Part shown: positions 5,822 through 6,704 of the stretch, piece after piece
Layout of the letters: every line of letters begins with the position of its first letter
Position numbering within the stretch: position 1 is the first letter of the stretch
Source of the DNA: an uncultured Oscillospiraceae bacterium
GTDB lineage: Bacteria > Bacillota > Clostridia > Oscillospirales > Acutalibacteraceae
Assembly (NCBI GenBank): GCA_905200265.1
Contig: CAJKJS010000074.1
Location: forward strand, 1-6,704
Reading direction: 5' to 3'
Length of the DNA: 6,704 nt
Notes under the pieces: generated by a model
The model's database searches: none
Told to the model about the DNA's origin: nothing
Seen by the model: the letters and a program-made list of their open reading frames with translations, nothing else
Translations under genes and position numbers: made by a program

Positions 5822-6690
5822 TTCGCTTCCCCCTTTCCGGCCGAAACGGGCGGCAGGCACGCCTGCAGCGCCGCAATACACTCGTCTTCGTTTAAAACAT
5901 CATCCGGCATTTGCCATCCCAACGCCCGCAGCCGGTAGCCGAGTTCCGACGCCTGGGGCACATCCAGCGCGTGGGCTTTGAGCACATCCACCTGGGAAAA
6001 CACTTGCCGGGGAGTTCCCTGCATTAAAATCGAGCCGCTGTCCATGACAACCACCCGTCCGGCTTGTACGGCTTCGTCCATATAGTGGGTGATGAGTACC
6101 ACGGTGATCCCTTTTTCGCGGTTTAACGCGTGGATGGTATCCATGACTTCCTTGCGGCCCCGCGGGTCCAACATGGCGGTGGGTTCATCCAGCACAATGC
6201 ATTCCGGCTGCATAGCGATCACCCCGGCAATGGCAATGCGCTGTTTCTGCCCGCCGGACAGTTTGTAGGTAGCGTGTTCCCGATATTCATACATATCCAC
6301 GCTCTTTAGCGCATCATCCACCCGGCGGCGGATTTCTTTGGGTTCAATGCCCAGGTTTTCGGGCCCGAAGGCCACGTCTTCTTCCACAATCGACGCCACC
6401 AGTTGGTTATCCGGGTTCTGCTGAATCAATCCTACCCGGCAGCGTACTTCGTATAAATGGGACTCATCGGCGGTGTCCGCCCCACCCACTGTGATATTGC
6501 CGCCCGTAGGGTGCAGCATACCGTTGAGCAGTTTGGCCATGGTGGATTTCCCACCCCCATTGTCGCCCAGCAGCGCCACAAACTCGCCTTTTTCAATGGA
6601 TAAATCGACCCCGTGCAGTACTTCCCGCGCGGGTTCATCATCGGTGGGGTCGTAAGCAAACCGTACCCCCCGTGCCTCGATAAAACTCAT
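5818..6690 (-). CDS. ecfA1: ECF transporter ATPase EcfA1
   Basis: A 290-residue ABC-type ATPase, partner of EcfA2 in the shared ECF vitamin-transport module. Walker A is GDNGGGKST (42-50), the Q-loop region is QQNPDNQ (90-96), the signature is LSGGQKQR (144-151), Walker B is CIVLDEPTAMLD (164-175, Glu169), and the switch His202 is in ITHYMDEA. QNPDNQ and LSGGQ mark it as EcfA1. Residues needed for ATP binding and hydrolysis are all present. The ATG at 6690 has AAGGAG 6 nt upstream. In many Firmicutes this gene follows rpoA and rplQ, which would lie just beyond the right edge, so the promoter is probably outside the window. Its stop overlaps the ecfA2 start as ATGA, pointing to coupled translation and matched amounts of the two ATPases. 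Confidence 0.97.
   Translation of the reverse strand: MSFIEARGVRFAYDPTDDEPAREVLHGVDLSIEKGEFVALLGDNGGGKSTMAKLLNGMLHPTGGNITVGGADTADESHLYEVRCRVGLIQQNPDNQLVASIVEEDVAFGPENLGIEPKEIRRRVDDALKSVDMYEYREHATYKLSGGQKQRIAIAGVIAMQPECIVLDEPTAMLDPRGRKEVMDTIHALNREKGITVVLITHYMDEAVQAGRVVVMDSGSILMQGTPRQVFSQVDVLKAHALDVPQASELGYRLRALGWQMPDDVLNEDECIAALQACLPPVSAGKGEAK
5829..5836 (-). promoter_or_regulatory. ribosome binding site deciding the ecfA2 start
   Basis: AAAGGGGG lies 7 nt before the ATG at 5821, inside the end of ecfA1. The longer frame starting at 5881 would overlap ecfA1 by 64 nt and add 20 residues unlike any ECF ATPase N terminus. Confidence 0.75.
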
Positions 6691-6696
6691 GCTTTT

Positions 6697-6702
6697 CTCC
6701 TT
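6697..6702 (-). promoter_or_regulatory. ribosome binding site of ecfA1
   Basis: AAGGAG sits 6 nt before the ATG at 6690 at the very edge of the window. Confidence 0.8.
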
Positions 6703-6704
6703 AT

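Noticed and set aside
5822..5881. Upstream extension of ecfA2 to an ATG at 5881
   Set aside because: It would overlap ecfA1 by 64 nt and add residues unlike the family, while the ATG at 5821 has a good ribosome binding site and an ATGA overlap.
6691..6704. Riboswitch or promoter ahead of the ECF module
   Set aside because: Only 14 nt upstream of ecfA1 are present and they hold just the ribosome binding site. Nothing can be said about regulation.

Overview
The window looks like a chromosomal housekeeping segment from a Firmicute, most likely a Clostridia of the Ruminococcaceae/Oscillospiraceae type. That placement is inferred from the gene set (group II ECF transporter module next to truA, a DUF5711-like protein, a zinc-finger Clp ATPase of the ClpE type), strong AGGAGG-type ribosome binding sites and moderate GC. 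Every supported gene is on the minus strand, so transcription runs from the right edge to the left edge. I see no RNA genes, insertion sequences, phage genes or CRISPR array.

Right half (6704 to about 3330): ecfA1, ecfA2 and ecfT encode the two ATPases and the transmembrane coupling protein of a shared energy-coupling-factor vitamin transporter. No substrate-binding S component is present, so these are expected to be encoded elsewhere. The genes overlap (ATGA between ecfA1 and ecfA2; 7 nt between ecfA2 and ecfT) and are followed 15 nt later by truA, a tRNA pseudouridine synthase. A GTG-started gene for a membrane-anchored beta-propeller-like protein (DUF5711-like, function unknown) follows 6 nt after truA, with its ribosome binding site inside the end of truA.

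Left half (about 2114 to 1): a 152-nt gap carries a probable extended -10 promoter. It should start a second transcription unit: cvpA-like membrane protein, pgsA-like CDP-alcohol phosphatidyltransferase, a possible 33-codon small ORF, and the start of a ClpE-like AAA+ unfoldase gene that runs off the left edge.

The most notable observation is in that last gene. After 142 codons (zinc finger plus linker) there is an in-frame TGA exactly where Clp ATPases normally have the Leu of the 'DLT' motif. The reading frame then continues without a shift into a clear Clp AAA+ start (LDPVIGRDREISR). A perfect 7-bp all-GC hairpin begins one base after the TGA. This could be a sequencing error, a nonsense mutation, or stop readthrough. 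The second notable item is the 33-codon ORF that fills the pgsA-clp gap and overlaps the Clp TTG start by 4 nt. No clearly novel multi-gene system is visible; most of the window is recognisable core metabolism, envelope and RNA modification.
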